From CALOCY01 sp942491975 (lineage in GTDB: Bacteria; Bacteroidota; Bacteroidia; Bacteroidales; Prolixibacteraceae): DNA of 64,000 bases. A program made the position numbers and the translations under genes. Below the pieces are notes generated by a model, which saw only the letters and a program-made list of their open reading frames with translations, did not search any database and was not told the DNA's origin. This document shows, in pieces, positions 36,672 to 44,926 of this stretch; within the stretch, counting starts at the first letter, position 1; every line of letters starts with the position of its first letter. Location: contig CALOCY010000004.1 in NCBI GenBank assembly GCA_942491975.1, positions 186,001 to 250,000 of the forward strand, in the 5' to 3' direction.

Positions 36672-38159
36672 TTACATTAACGGACTAAACAACCGGGCAA
36701 ACGATGCTTTGAGTTTTTCCAGTGGTGTACGTTGGCGCCATGCTGTAATGTTTACTTCAACAGCCTGCTGCAGGTCGTTATTGAAACTTTCAACCAGTTG
36801 GCGGTTGATAGCTTTGTCGTAAATAACGGCATTGGTTTCAAAATTGGTTTCAAGGCTTCGGAAATCCATATTTGCCGATCCAACCGATGACCATACACCA
36901 TCAATCAATAACAACTTACTATGGTAAAAACCCCCTTTGAAAAGATAGACCCTGACCCCGGCCTCCAACAGCTCTTCCACGTAACTTTCGGTACACCACT
37001 TTGAGACCCGGGCATCTGATTTTTCGGGTATCAGCAGGCGTATGTCTATCCCACTCAACCCGGCTGATTTTATGGCCGTGAGGATATCTCCCGTTGGCAT
37101 AAAGTAGGGTGTGCCAATGTAAACCTGTTTTTTTGCCGAAGCGATGGCTGAGAAATAGGCCTGGCTGATGCTGGCCCAATCCGAATCGGGGCTGCTGGAG
37201 GCAATTTGTACCACTTTACCGGTACCCTCTTTTATGGGCGGGACATATTTCCTGGCCGGCAACAATTTGTTACTTACAAAATACCAATCGGCAATAAATG
37301 TCATTTGCAGGCACGACACGGCACTTCCCTTTATGCATAAATGGGTGTCCCGCCACGGGCCTATTTCAGGGACACCGTCAATGTACCGGTCGGCAATGTT
37401 AATGCCCCCCAAAAAGCCGATTTTCCCGTCAATAATGATTGTTTTCCGGTGGTTACGGAAATTAACCCTGGATGTAAGCATGGGAAAACGTACTTTCATA
37501 AAGGCATGGGCAATGACCCCTGCACGCTTAAGTGCTTTGATTGTACTATTTCGGAGTTCCCAACTGCCCACATCATCGTAGATGAGCCGCACTTCAACAC
37601 CATTTCTGGCTTTATCCATCAATAGTTGCAGGATCTCACTGCCAATATTATCATCAGAAATGATGTAGTATTCAATATGGATATAGCGTTTTGCACTTTT
37701 TAATGCCGGAACAATCTGTGAAAACGTCTCCCTGGCATTGTTGAGGATATCCACCTCATTATCATTCGTGATGAGCGCATAACTGTTATTTAGCAACAAG
37801 CGCATGATGTTACGCTTTCCCCATATCTTTTTGTTTGCACTGAAATTGAATAGTTCAAGCGACTCAAACTGTTGCCGGGCTATCGCTTTTTGTGCTTTTA
37901 AATCTTTGAGTCCTTTTCGGTTAAATAGTTTTGTCTTTCGGTACGTCTGTCCGAAAAAGAGGTAAAAAACAATCCCGGCAACGGGTAAAAGGGTGAGGAC
38001 GAGTATCCACGATATGGTTTTATGAGGGCTACGGTTCTCCAATAAAACAAACAGTGCAATAATTGCTACGATGACCAGGTAAGCAATAATCACGTAAAAG
38101 GGTATGTGTCCCCACAATTGTGACCAGAATATGTAAAGAAAACTGTTCATAGAAGACAT
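36672..38159 (-). CDS. cls: Cardiolipin synthase (phospholipase D family)
   Basis: The 495-residue membrane enzyme joins two phosphatidylglycerols into cardiolipin. Two N-terminal transmembrane helices (about residues 15-60) precede a PLDc N domain and two catalytic HKD motifs: HRKTIIIDGKIGFLGGIN and HSKLLLIDGVWSSVGSANMD. A TTG start at 38189 is in frame, but the ATG at 38159 is preferred. The gene stands alone and converges on the dehydratase. Confidence 0.93.
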   Translation of the reverse strand: MSSMNSFLYIFWSQLWGHIPFYVIIAYLVIVAIIALFVLLENRSPHKTISWILVLTLLPVAGIVFYLFFGQTYRKTKLFNRKGLKDLKAQKAIARQQFESLELFNFSANKKIWGKRNIMRLLLNNSYALITNDNEVDILNNARETFSQIVPALKSAKRYIHIEYYIISDDNIGSEILQLLMDKARNGVEVRLIYDDVGSWELRNSTIKALKRAGVIAHAFMKVRFPMLTSRVNFRNHRKTIIIDGKIGFLGGINIADRYIDGVPEIGPWRDTHLCIKGSAVSCLQMTFIADWYFVSNKLLPARKYVPPIKEGTGKVVQIASSSPDSDWASISQAYFSAIASAKKQVYIGTPYFMPTGDILTAIKSAGLSGIDIRLLIPEKSDARVSKWCTESYVEELLEAGVRVYLFKGGFYHSKLLLIDGVWSSVGSANMDFRSLETNFETNAVIYDKAINRQLVESFNNDLQQAVEVNITAWRQRTPLEKLKASFARLFSPLM

Positions 38160-38378
38160 AAATTTCCGAAATAAAACAAATAATACCAAATAATGCCAAA
38201 TTGACCTTAACGTGAACTATATAACATTTTAGGTATGATGCCGATGTATATTTGAAGAGACAGAAAGAATCCCGATTTTCGGGATGAATTTATGGCTTAT
38301 TTCAAATAACAACCGGTATAAAAACAAGCAGGGGGTATTTCCCGTATACATAAACGGAAGGATATAAAACTTTTGGAT

Positions 38379-38789
38379 ATGAAAAAGATTTGGTTGATTG
38401 CGCTTGTGTTTGTTATAGGATGGGCATGTAGCAGTAAAAAGCAGGTGGTAATGGTTCAGGTAAAAGATGCAACCGTTGCCGAAGATAGCATCGAATATGA
38501 ATTGGTTGTTTTTGATGCTGAATTTGAAACATGGTACCTGATGCGTTCGGGAAAAGCCCTGGAACGGAGTAATAATTATTACATGAACTGGAACCGGCAA
38601 TACATCAATGCCTGGAACCATAAGGCAATGACCGGCAGGTACGGGAATTTATTTAACAGCACCATTGATATTGACCCCAACAAAGACTATGGGCTGGATA
38701 TCAACAAAAAACTTTTTTACTACTTTATTTTTGTAGAAAGGCATTTAAAGATCCCGATTTTACCGCACGGCCCCCAAGGGGTGTTTTGA
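38379..38789 (+). CDS. DUF6146-type lipoprotein
   Basis: The 136-residue protein has a lipobox IGWAC (Cys18 from the ATG). Its conserved segments YELVVFDAEFETWYLMRSGK, NYYMNWNRQYINAWN and LFYYFIFVERHLKIP match a Bacteroidota-only family known to me as DUF6146. Function is unknown. A TTG lies two codons upstream. It converges on ribD with a 7-bp gap. Confidence 0.78.
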   Translation: MKKIWLIALVFVIGWACSSKKQVVMVQVKDATVAEDSIEYELVVFDAEFETWYLMRSGKALERSNNYYMNWNRQYINAWNHKAMTGRYGNLFNSTIDIDPNKDYGLDINKKLFYYFIFVERHLKIPILPHGPQGVF

Positions 38790-38796
38790 TGTGTGA

Positions 38797-39855
38797 TTAG
38801 TTGTTGCGGTAAACCAATAACCGGCTGTTGTCAATTTGCTCTTCCGATAGTAATCGCCCGTTAAAAGCGGGTGCGGGTATTCCTTTGTGGAAAAAACGGT
38901 CGCCTACATAAACCCGGGCTTCATCCCAGATGTTCTGAATAATGAAGCTTTCCAAGAGTTTTTGCCCCCCTTCGACAATGAGTGACTGGATATTGCGGCG
39001 GTACAGTTCATGAAGTATCCGGGTAATTACTTTTTCGTTAAAGTCGATACAGATGTACTCCAGGTTCTTTTTTGAAACTACCTGTTCTGCTGTAAATACG
39101 ATTGTAGGTACCTGCTGATTGAAAAGATGGAGGCTGTTTCTCAATTTCATTTGCCTGTCGATGGCAATTCGCACAGGTTGATTGCCCATCCAGTTGCGGA
39201 CAGTTAATGACGGATTATCTTTTCGGGCTGTGGCAGTACCCACAATTATTGCAGCCTCTTCGGCACGCATTTTATGCACGTATGTACGGGCCAGTTCATT
39301 GGTGATCCATGTGGGTTGGCCGTAATCTTCAGGGCTGCGGTCGATGTCAATAAACCCGTCGGGTGTTTGTGCCCATTTCAGGATCACATACGGACGTTTT
39401 TTCTCGTGAAAAGTGAAGAAACGGCGGTTCAGTTCCCGGCTTTCCTGTTCAAGGATACCTGTGGTTACTTCAATGCCTGCTTTTTGCATCATTTCGATGC
39501 CTTTCCCGGCAACTTCAGAGAAGGGGTCAAGACAACTTACTACAACACGCGGAATCTGTTTTTCGATGATGAGTTTTGAGCAGGGCGGGGTTTTCCCGTA
39601 ATGTGCACAGGGTTCGAGGTTGACGTACAAAACGGAGGTTTTAAGCAGGGATTGGTCTTTTACGGATTGAATGGCATTTACCTCGGCATGGGGGGCACCG
39701 TGTTTACGGTGAAAACCTTCCCCGATGATGGTATTGTTGTGCACAATTACGCTTCCCACCATTGGGTTGGGTGCTACATGCCCCTTCCCCAAACGGGCGA
39801 GTTCAAGGCACCGGTGCATAAAATGTTCACTGGTTGGTGTATGGTGCTTGATCAT
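38797..39855 (-). CDS. ribD: Bifunctional riboflavin deaminase/reductase RibD
   Basis: The 352-residue enzyme carries out steps two and three of riboflavin synthesis. The N-terminal deaminase domain has the zinc ligands His56 and Glu58 in PHAEVNA, Cys83 and Cys92 in EPCAHYGKTPPCS. The C-terminal reductase domain (from about residue 150, RPYVILKWAQTPDGFI) has the SLIVEGGQKLL cofactor motif. Other rib genes are not in the window. It diverges from prmC, with 62 bp between start codons. Confidence 0.95.
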   Translation of the reverse strand: MIKHHTPTSEHFMHRCLELARLGKGHVAPNPMVGSVIVHNNTIIGEGFHRKHGAPHAEVNAIQSVKDQSLLKTSVLYVNLEPCAHYGKTPPCSKLIIEKQIPRVVVSCLDPFSEVAGKGIEMMQKAGIEVTTGILEQESRELNRRFFTFHEKKRPYVILKWAQTPDGFIDIDRSPEDYGQPTWITNELARTYVHKMRAEEAAIIVGTATARKDNPSLTVRNWMGNQPVRIAIDRQMKLRNSLHLFNQQVPTIVFTAEQVVSKKNLEYICIDFNEKVITRILHELYRRNIQSLIVEGGQKLLESFIIQNIWDEARVYVGDRFFHKGIPAPAFNGRLLSEEQIDNSRLLVYRNN

Positions 39856-39873
39856 GATTTTGAATTATCTTTG
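39847..39873 (+). promoter_or_regulatory. Promoter of prmC
   Basis: CTTG (39847-39850) and TATCTTTG (39866-39873), about 15 nt apart, resemble a Bacteroidota promoter with a short spacer. It overlaps the 5' end of the divergent ribD gene. Confidence 0.4.
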
Positions 39874-39917
39874 TGTAATGCCGGTTGTCAATTACAATTG
39901 GTATAAAAGTAAGAAAA

Positions 39918-40766
39918 ATGCAGCATTGTATTCAATACATTAAACGTGAACTTGCAGGAATATATCCGCCGGAAGAGATTGAAAGCTTTATAATGCTCTT
40001 GTTTGAGCATCTGTTGGGTATTGACCGTACAGCTTATCTGCTTCGAAAGAACGAGCGAATAGGGGAGGGCGAACGGAAGAGGATTGAACAGGTTGTTGAG
40101 CGGTTAAAGTGTGAAGAACCCATACAGTATATTTTGGGTGAGGCGGAGTTTTACGGGTTACCATTTAAAGTAGCCCCGGAGGTGCTTATTCCCCGTCCCG
40201 AGACCGAGGAGTTGGTCGATCGGGTTATCCGTGAGAATAAGCAGGCAGCACCACGTGTGCTGGACATTGGTACAGGTAGCGGGTGCATTGCCATTACGTT
40301 GGGACATAACATTGCAGGATCGGTTGTTACAGCGATTGATATCTCTTCCAAAGCCATAAAAATAGCGCAGGATAATGCTAAAGTAAACGGGGTGGCTGTT
40401 GAGTTTATACATGCCGATATTTTGCAGTGGCAGCAACTAAAAATCGACAGGAGATTTGACATTATCGTAAGCAATCCCCCTTATGTAAGGTATTCCGAAC
40501 AGGCTAAAATGAAACGGAATGTGCTGGGGTATGAACCCGGCACGGCACTTTTTGTGGAAGATAATGATCCGTTGCTTTTTTACCGGGCGATTGCCGATTT
40601 CGGGAAGCAATATCTTGTCGAAGGGGGAAGCCTCTATTTTGAAATCAATGAAGCATTTGGCACAACAGTTGCTGCCATGCTGAAGGAGAAGGGTTATATC
40701 CGGGTAGAAGTAATTCGCGACATCAACGGGAAAGACCGCATGATCCGTTGCCGGAAAGCGGGATAA
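39918..40766 (+). CDS. prmC: Peptide chain release factor N5-glutamine methyltransferase
   Basis: The 282-residue SAM-dependent enzyme methylates the GGQ glutamine of release factors. An N-terminal helical domain precedes the Rossmann domain with VLDIGTGSGCIAI (SAM loop) and the catalytic IIVSNPPYVRYSE. The frame opens at 39885, but the ATG at 39918 (MQHCIQYIKREL) matches homologs. Confidence 0.94.
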   Translation: MQHCIQYIKRELAGIYPPEEIESFIMLLFEHLLGIDRTAYLLRKNERIGEGERKRIEQVVERLKCEEPIQYILGEAEFYGLPFKVAPEVLIPRPETEELVDRVIRENKQAAPRVLDIGTGSGCIAITLGHNIAGSVVTAIDISSKAIKIAQDNAKVNGVAVEFIHADILQWQQLKIDRRFDIIVSNPPYVRYSEQAKMKRNVLGYEPGTALFVEDNDPLLFYRAIADFGKQYLVEGGSLYFEINEAFGTTVAAMLKEKGYIRVEVIRDINGKDRMIRCRKAG

Positions 40767-40864
40767 CTGAATTCTTAATTGAGGGTGCTTCAACAGGCGA
40801 CTTTCTTTGTTATGTGAGGCGATTTTAGTAATTTCAACACATATTCTGCAAAAAAATTAAACAG

Positions 40865-41782
40865 ATGAAAAGAAGGGACTTTATTCGAAAAGGGGTTCAT
40901 GCCGGGGTTGCGGCAGGAACCATATTATCGTTGGGGAAATATTCAGGGCTTATGGCTGCTGAAGCCGGAAACCCTGTTGATTTGGTTGCGTTGCGCGGGG
41001 GAACCCCCGAAGCGATGTTTGATCAGGGTATTGCTGCATTGGGAGGAATGCAGAATTTTGTAAAGAAGGGGCAAAAAGTGGTGGTAAAACCCAATATTGG
41101 ATGGGACAAGGCTCCCGAGTTTGCAGCAAATACCAATCCGATGCTGGTGAAACGTGTGATTGAGCACTGTTTTAATGCCGGGGCCAAGGAGGTGTATGTT
41201 TTTGACCATACGTGCCACGAGTGGACAAAATGTTATAAAAACAGTGGAATAGAGCAGGCGGTAAAAGATGCTAATGGCAAGATCGTTCCGGGGAATAATG
41301 AGTCATATTACCATACGGTCCAGGTAAAAGGCGGAAAGAGCCTTACCGAAACAAAGGTGCATGAATTGATGATGGAGACAGACGTGTTTATCAATGTGCC
41401 GGTGCTTAAACACCACAGCTCGACACGTGTTTCGCTGGCCATGAAAAACCTGATGGGCGTGGTGTGGGACCGTGGATATTACCATAAAAACGATTTGCAC
41501 CAGAGCATTGTTGATTTTCTCTATTACCGTAAGCCCGACCTGAATATTATTGATGCCTACAGGGGTATGATGCGTAACGGCCCGGTGGGGGTGTCGAAAA
41601 ATGACGTGGCACAGATCGGGGCACAGATTATCTCGACAGATATTGTTGCTGCCGATGCCGCGGCTGTGAAATTTTTACAGAAGAACCCGGATGATATCGG
41701 GCATATTAAGATTGCCCATGAGCTGGGGTTTGGAAACAAAAACCTGGATGAGCTGAATATTAAGCGGATTAAGTTGAATTAA
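40865..41782 (+). CDS. DUF362 domain protein with Tat-type signal
   Basis: The 305-residue protein begins MKRRDFIRKGVHAGVAAGTI, a twin-arginine-like leader, then DUF362 (VVVKPNIGWDKAPEFAANTN, NVPVLKHHSSTRVSLAMKNLMG). DUF362 proteins usually occur beside ferredoxins or carry iron-sulfur clusters, and their role is not defined. This one has few cysteines (C in DHTCHEW and WTKCYK), so any cluster probably sits in the polyferredoxin encoded next. The two genes are 157 bp apart with a palindromic element between. Confidence 0.87.
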   Translation: MKRRDFIRKGVHAGVAAGTILSLGKYSGLMAAEAGNPVDLVALRGGTPEAMFDQGIAALGGMQNFVKKGQKVVVKPNIGWDKAPEFAANTNPMLVKRVIEHCFNAGAKEVYVFDHTCHEWTKCYKNSGIEQAVKDANGKIVPGNNESYYHTVQVKGGKSLTETKVHELMMETDVFINVPVLKHHSSTRVSLAMKNLMGVVWDRGYYHKNDLHQSIVDFLYYRKPDLNIIDAYRGMMRNGPVGVSKNDVAQIGAQIISTDIVAADAAAVKFLQKNPDDIGHIKIAHELGFGNKNLDELNIKRIKLN

Positions 41783-41826
41783 CCACGGTCAGGTTATATC
41801 ATTACAGGTATTAAGTTATAATTGAT

Positions 41827-41889
41827 AAACTTTTCCAAAGTTTGCCTGATTTTATTATAAAAACTTTACAAGTGTCAACTTTGGAAAAG
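41827..41889. repeat. Dispersed palindromic element, copy 3
   Basis: The arms AAACTTTTCCAAAGTTTG (41827-41844) and AACTTTGGAAAAG (41877-41889) match copies at 1974-2058 and 59002-59086, with a loop of about 32 nt. Confidence 0.75.
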
Positions 41890-41939
41890 CTTCATTCTTC
41901 AGGTAATTATTAGAAAAGCAACAAACGATTATACTAAAA

Positions 41940-43478
41940 ATGCTTCGGAAGATCAGGATTATTGTCGGCGGGATTTTCCTGCTGATGTTTACACTTATTT
42001 TTGTCGATTTCCGGGAATTCATTCCTGAAAGTTATACTATTTTCTTCACATCGCTTCAGTTGGTTCCGGCAATAATGAAAATTGTTGCAGGAGTATTCAC
42101 TATTGGCTTTATTGTGCTGTTGGTATTGCCATTGTTGTTGGGGAGGATTTATTGCAGTACGCTTTGCCCGCTGGGGGTGTTGCAGGATCTGTTGAGCCGG
42201 TTAGGGAAATGGACAGGTTGGCGTAAAAAATACAAGTTCCGGAAAGCGATGAATATTGTCCGGTATGGTGTTTTGGGGTGTGTAGCACTATTGTTTTTGC
42301 TTGGACAGGCATTTTTGCTGATCATGCTTGACCCGTACAGCATTTTTGGGCGTACCTTTTCATCGTTGGGCAGGCCATTGGTTGTTGAGGTAAATAACCT
42401 GGCTGCTCAATTGCTCAATAAATACGATAACTACTCGCTTTTTGCCGTTGATATTCCTGCCCCTCATTGGCAGGCTGTTATAATCACTGTTTTACTATTT
42501 GTTATTGTTGCATGGTTTTCGCTGCGGAGAGGACGGTTGTATTGCAATACGATTTGTCCTGCAGGGACGTTGCTGGGGTTACTTTCCCGTGTATCGTTAT
42601 TCAGGATAAAATTTGATACGGAAAAGTGTACCAGTTGCGGGAAGTGCCTGAAAGGGTGCAAAGCGGAGTGCATTGATGTAAAGAACAAAGCGGTGGATGT
42701 ATCCCGTTGTGTGGATTGTTTCAACTGTATTGATGCCTGTCCTGAAAACGGAATAGGGTTAAAATACAGTTTTGCTTCAAAAAGCACAGCGAAACACACA
42801 AATTCAGACAGAAGGAAGTTTTTTGTCCGCACATTTACCGGGGTAGCTTCACTCTCATTGATATCGAATGCTGCCCGTTCGCAGGGGTTGTACAGCAATA
42901 AGGGATTGACCCCGTTGAACCGGAAACATCATGCATCGCCACCCGGATCGGTAAGCCACGAGCATTTTAATACAATTTGTACGGGGTGTTCGTTATGCGT
43001 AACCGCTTGCCCCACGCGCGTGCTGCAACCGGCATTTTTGGAGTATGGTATTGGGGGAATGATGCAACCGTATATGGATTTTTCAGCAGGGTTGTGCAAT
43101 TTCGATTGTGTGAAGTGCAGTGAGGTGTGTCCTGCGGGGGCTATTCTTAAATTATCCCCTGAACAAAAGATAGTTACACAGGTAGGGGTAGCCAAATTTA
43201 TCAAAGCCAACTGTATCGTGGAGACGGAGAAGACCGATTGCGGGGCATGTAGCGAACACTGTCCTACCAAAGCGGTAAACATGGTACCTTACGTTAATAA
43301 TTTGCTTATCCCGGAGGTGAAAGAGGAGATTTGTGTGGGGTGCGGTGCATGTGAATATGCCTGTCCGGTTGAGCCTTTTAAATCGATTTATGTGGATGGG
43401 CATACCGTACATAAACAGGCTGAAAAACCTGCTGAAGAGGAGATTGAAGTGAATATGGAGGAGGATTTTCCGTTTTAG
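41940..43478 (+). CDS. Membrane polyferredoxin (NapH/NosR-like 4Fe-4S protein)
   Basis: The 512-residue protein has five or six transmembrane helices. Two NapH/NosR-type CxxxCP motifs follow helices (CSTLCPLG near residue 75; CNTICPAG near 202). Ferredoxin-type clusters follow: CTSCGKCLKGC, CVDCFNCIDACP, CTGCSLCVTACP, CNFDCVKCSEVCP, CGACSEHCP and CVGCGACEYACP. A second Tat-like stretch, DRRKFFVRTF, lies between the clusters. It probably carries electrons across the membrane from quinol to periplasmic or cytoplasmic partners such as the upstream DUF362 protein. Its stop overlaps that of the PrsW gene by 4 bp. Confidence 0.9.
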   Translation: MLRKIRIIVGGIFLLMFTLIFVDFREFIPESYTIFFTSLQLVPAIMKIVAGVFTIGFIVLLVLPLLLGRIYCSTLCPLGVLQDLLSRLGKWTGWRKKYKFRKAMNIVRYGVLGCVALLFLLGQAFLLIMLDPYSIFGRTFSSLGRPLVVEVNNLAAQLLNKYDNYSLFAVDIPAPHWQAVIITVLLFVIVAWFSLRRGRLYCNTICPAGTLLGLLSRVSLFRIKFDTEKCTSCGKCLKGCKAECIDVKNKAVDVSRCVDCFNCIDACPENGIGLKYSFASKSTAKHTNSDRRKFFVRTFTGVASLSLISNAARSQGLYSNKGLTPLNRKHHASPPGSVSHEHFNTICTGCSLCVTACPTRVLQPAFLEYGIGGMMQPYMDFSAGLCNFDCVKCSEVCPAGAILKLSPEQKIVTQVGVAKFIKANCIVETEKTDCGACSEHCPTKAVNMVPYVNNLLIPEVKEEICVGCGACEYACPVEPFKSIYVDGHTVHKQAEKPAEEEIEVNMEEDFPF

Positions 43479-44191
43479 TTATCAACCGAAGGTTCTTGTT
43501 TTTCAGGTTTCTTTTTCTTCCGAAATATCGAATGTGCGGACAGGTAGTTTAGTTTTTTAAACCCAAATATCCATAAACTGATCAGGTAGGCTACAAATAC
43601 AATCAACAGGTAGTTGATTTTTGCCATCAGGATATAGTCGTAAATCCCGTGAAGCATAACGGGGATAATCAATGCTAATTTCATGTAAAGACGGCGTTTG
43701 CGGGGATAGAATTTGGCCACCCCGAAATAGAATCCCATGGCCACGCCAAAGAGTGCATGTGCCGGTACAGCCGTGAACATGCGGATGATGCCGGTCTGTA
43801 TACCGGAATCGAAAACATACAGCACATTCTCTACTGCGGCAAATCCTAACGAGATGTACACGGCATACACGATGCCGTCAAATTTTTCATTAAAGTTGGG
43901 GTTTTTCCAGATCAGTGAATAGAAGGCTAGAAACTTAAAAAACTCTTCGGTAAGGGCAGCTACAATAAAAGCATTCCATGCAGGATGCAAATTGAGGGGC
44001 AGGAAAACATAAAACCAGCTGAAAAACTCTTCCACAAAAAGAATGGGGACGGTAATGACGGCACCGGTGAGTAGTGCTTTCAATAAAAGTTTGACGGGTT
44101 CCCGTTCATACTTGTCGCGGACATAGATGTATATAGCGATGGCCGCAACAGGGGCAATGGATAGGAGGAGTAATTGGATATAACCTGACAT
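43475..44191 (-). CDS. PrsW-family intramembrane metalloprotease
   Basis: The 238-residue membrane protein has about seven helices. PrsW hallmarks are the double Glu in TEEFFKFLAFYSL, His in VPAHALFGVAMGFYFG and the last HGIYDYI. B. subtilis PrsW cleaves an anti-sigma factor; no anti-sigma gene is visible here. It is the last gene of an operon with a LytTR regulator and a TPR kinase (3-bp gap), so regulation by that system or action on its sensor is possible. Confidence 0.85.
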   Translation of the reverse strand: MSGYIQLLLLSIAPVAAIAIYIYVRDKYEREPVKLLLKALLTGAVITVPILFVEEFFSWFYVFLPLNLHPAWNAFIVAALTEEFFKFLAFYSLIWKNPNFNEKFDGIVYAVYISLGFAAVENVLYVFDSGIQTGIIRMFTAVPAHALFGVAMGFYFGVAKFYPRKRRLYMKLALIIPVMLHGIYDYILMAKINYLLIVFVAYLISLWIFGFKKLNYLSAHSIFRKKKKPEKQEPSVDN

Positions 44192-44194
44192 AGC

Positions 44195-44926
44195 TTACAG
44201 TTCTTCAAAGTATTTTAATAGTTTTTGTTTGCGCCGGTGCGAAACCGGAATTCTGGTTTTATCGGAAAGGATGACCGAACCGCCATCCCGTTTGTCAAAA
44301 CGCTCTACATAGTTAAGGTTGATGATATGGGATTGATGGATGCGCATAAACCCGTTGTTCTCCAACACCTCTTCAAACTCCCGCATGGTTTTGGATACGA
44401 CAATTTTGTCGTTGTTTTTGAGAAAAAAGGTGGTGTAGCTTGATTCTGATGTGCAACGAAAAATAGTGTGCAGTTTTACCAGGTAGATGCTGTCGGCTGT
44501 TTTGAGCACAATTTTTTTCTCTTTGGGCGTAACCCGATGGTTTTCGGGAGCCGCAGTTTCTCTTGTTGAAAGGTCGGAAATGGCTTTTTGTACACCTGTT
44601 TTAAACTCCTTAATGTTGATGGGTTTCAGAATGTAGTCGATGGCATTGTACCGTATCGCCTTTACGGCAAACTCATCGTAGGCGGTTACAAAGATGATTT
44701 TGAAATCAACTGTGTCAAAATTTTGCAACAGGTCAAAACCTGTCCCGTCCTTCAGGTTGATGTCCAGAAAAACGAGATCGGGCCGGTGTTGGTCAATACA
44801 CTGTTTTCCTGTTGCTATGCTATCGGCCATCCCTGTAATTTGCAGTTCGGGAAAGTGTTCACCGATGAGTGTCTCCAGAATCTCCCGGCACGACTGTTCG
44901 TCGTCAATGATGGCTGTTTTAATCAT
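44195..44926 (-). CDS. LytTR-family response regulator
   Basis: The 243-residue regulator has a receiver domain with Asp55 (LVFLDINLKD), switch TAYDEFA and Lys in ILKPINIKEF. A LytTR DNA-binding domain covers about residues 138-240 (RCTSESSYTTFFL, then MRIHQSHIINLNYVERFDKR). It overlaps the kinase gene by 4 bp (ATGA), indicating translational coupling. It resembles the cassette regulator only in family. Confidence 0.92.
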   Translation of the reverse strand: MIKTAIIDDEQSCREILETLIGEHFPELQITGMADSIATGKQCIDQHRPDLVFLDINLKDGTGFDLLQNFDTVDFKIIFVTAYDEFAVKAIRYNAIDYILKPINIKEFKTGVQKAISDLSTRETAAPENHRVTPKEKKIVLKTADSIYLVKLHTIFRCTSESSYTTFFLKNNDKIVVSKTMREFEEVLENNGFMRIHQSHIINLNYVERFDKRDGGSVILSDKTRIPVSHRRKQKLLKYFEEL

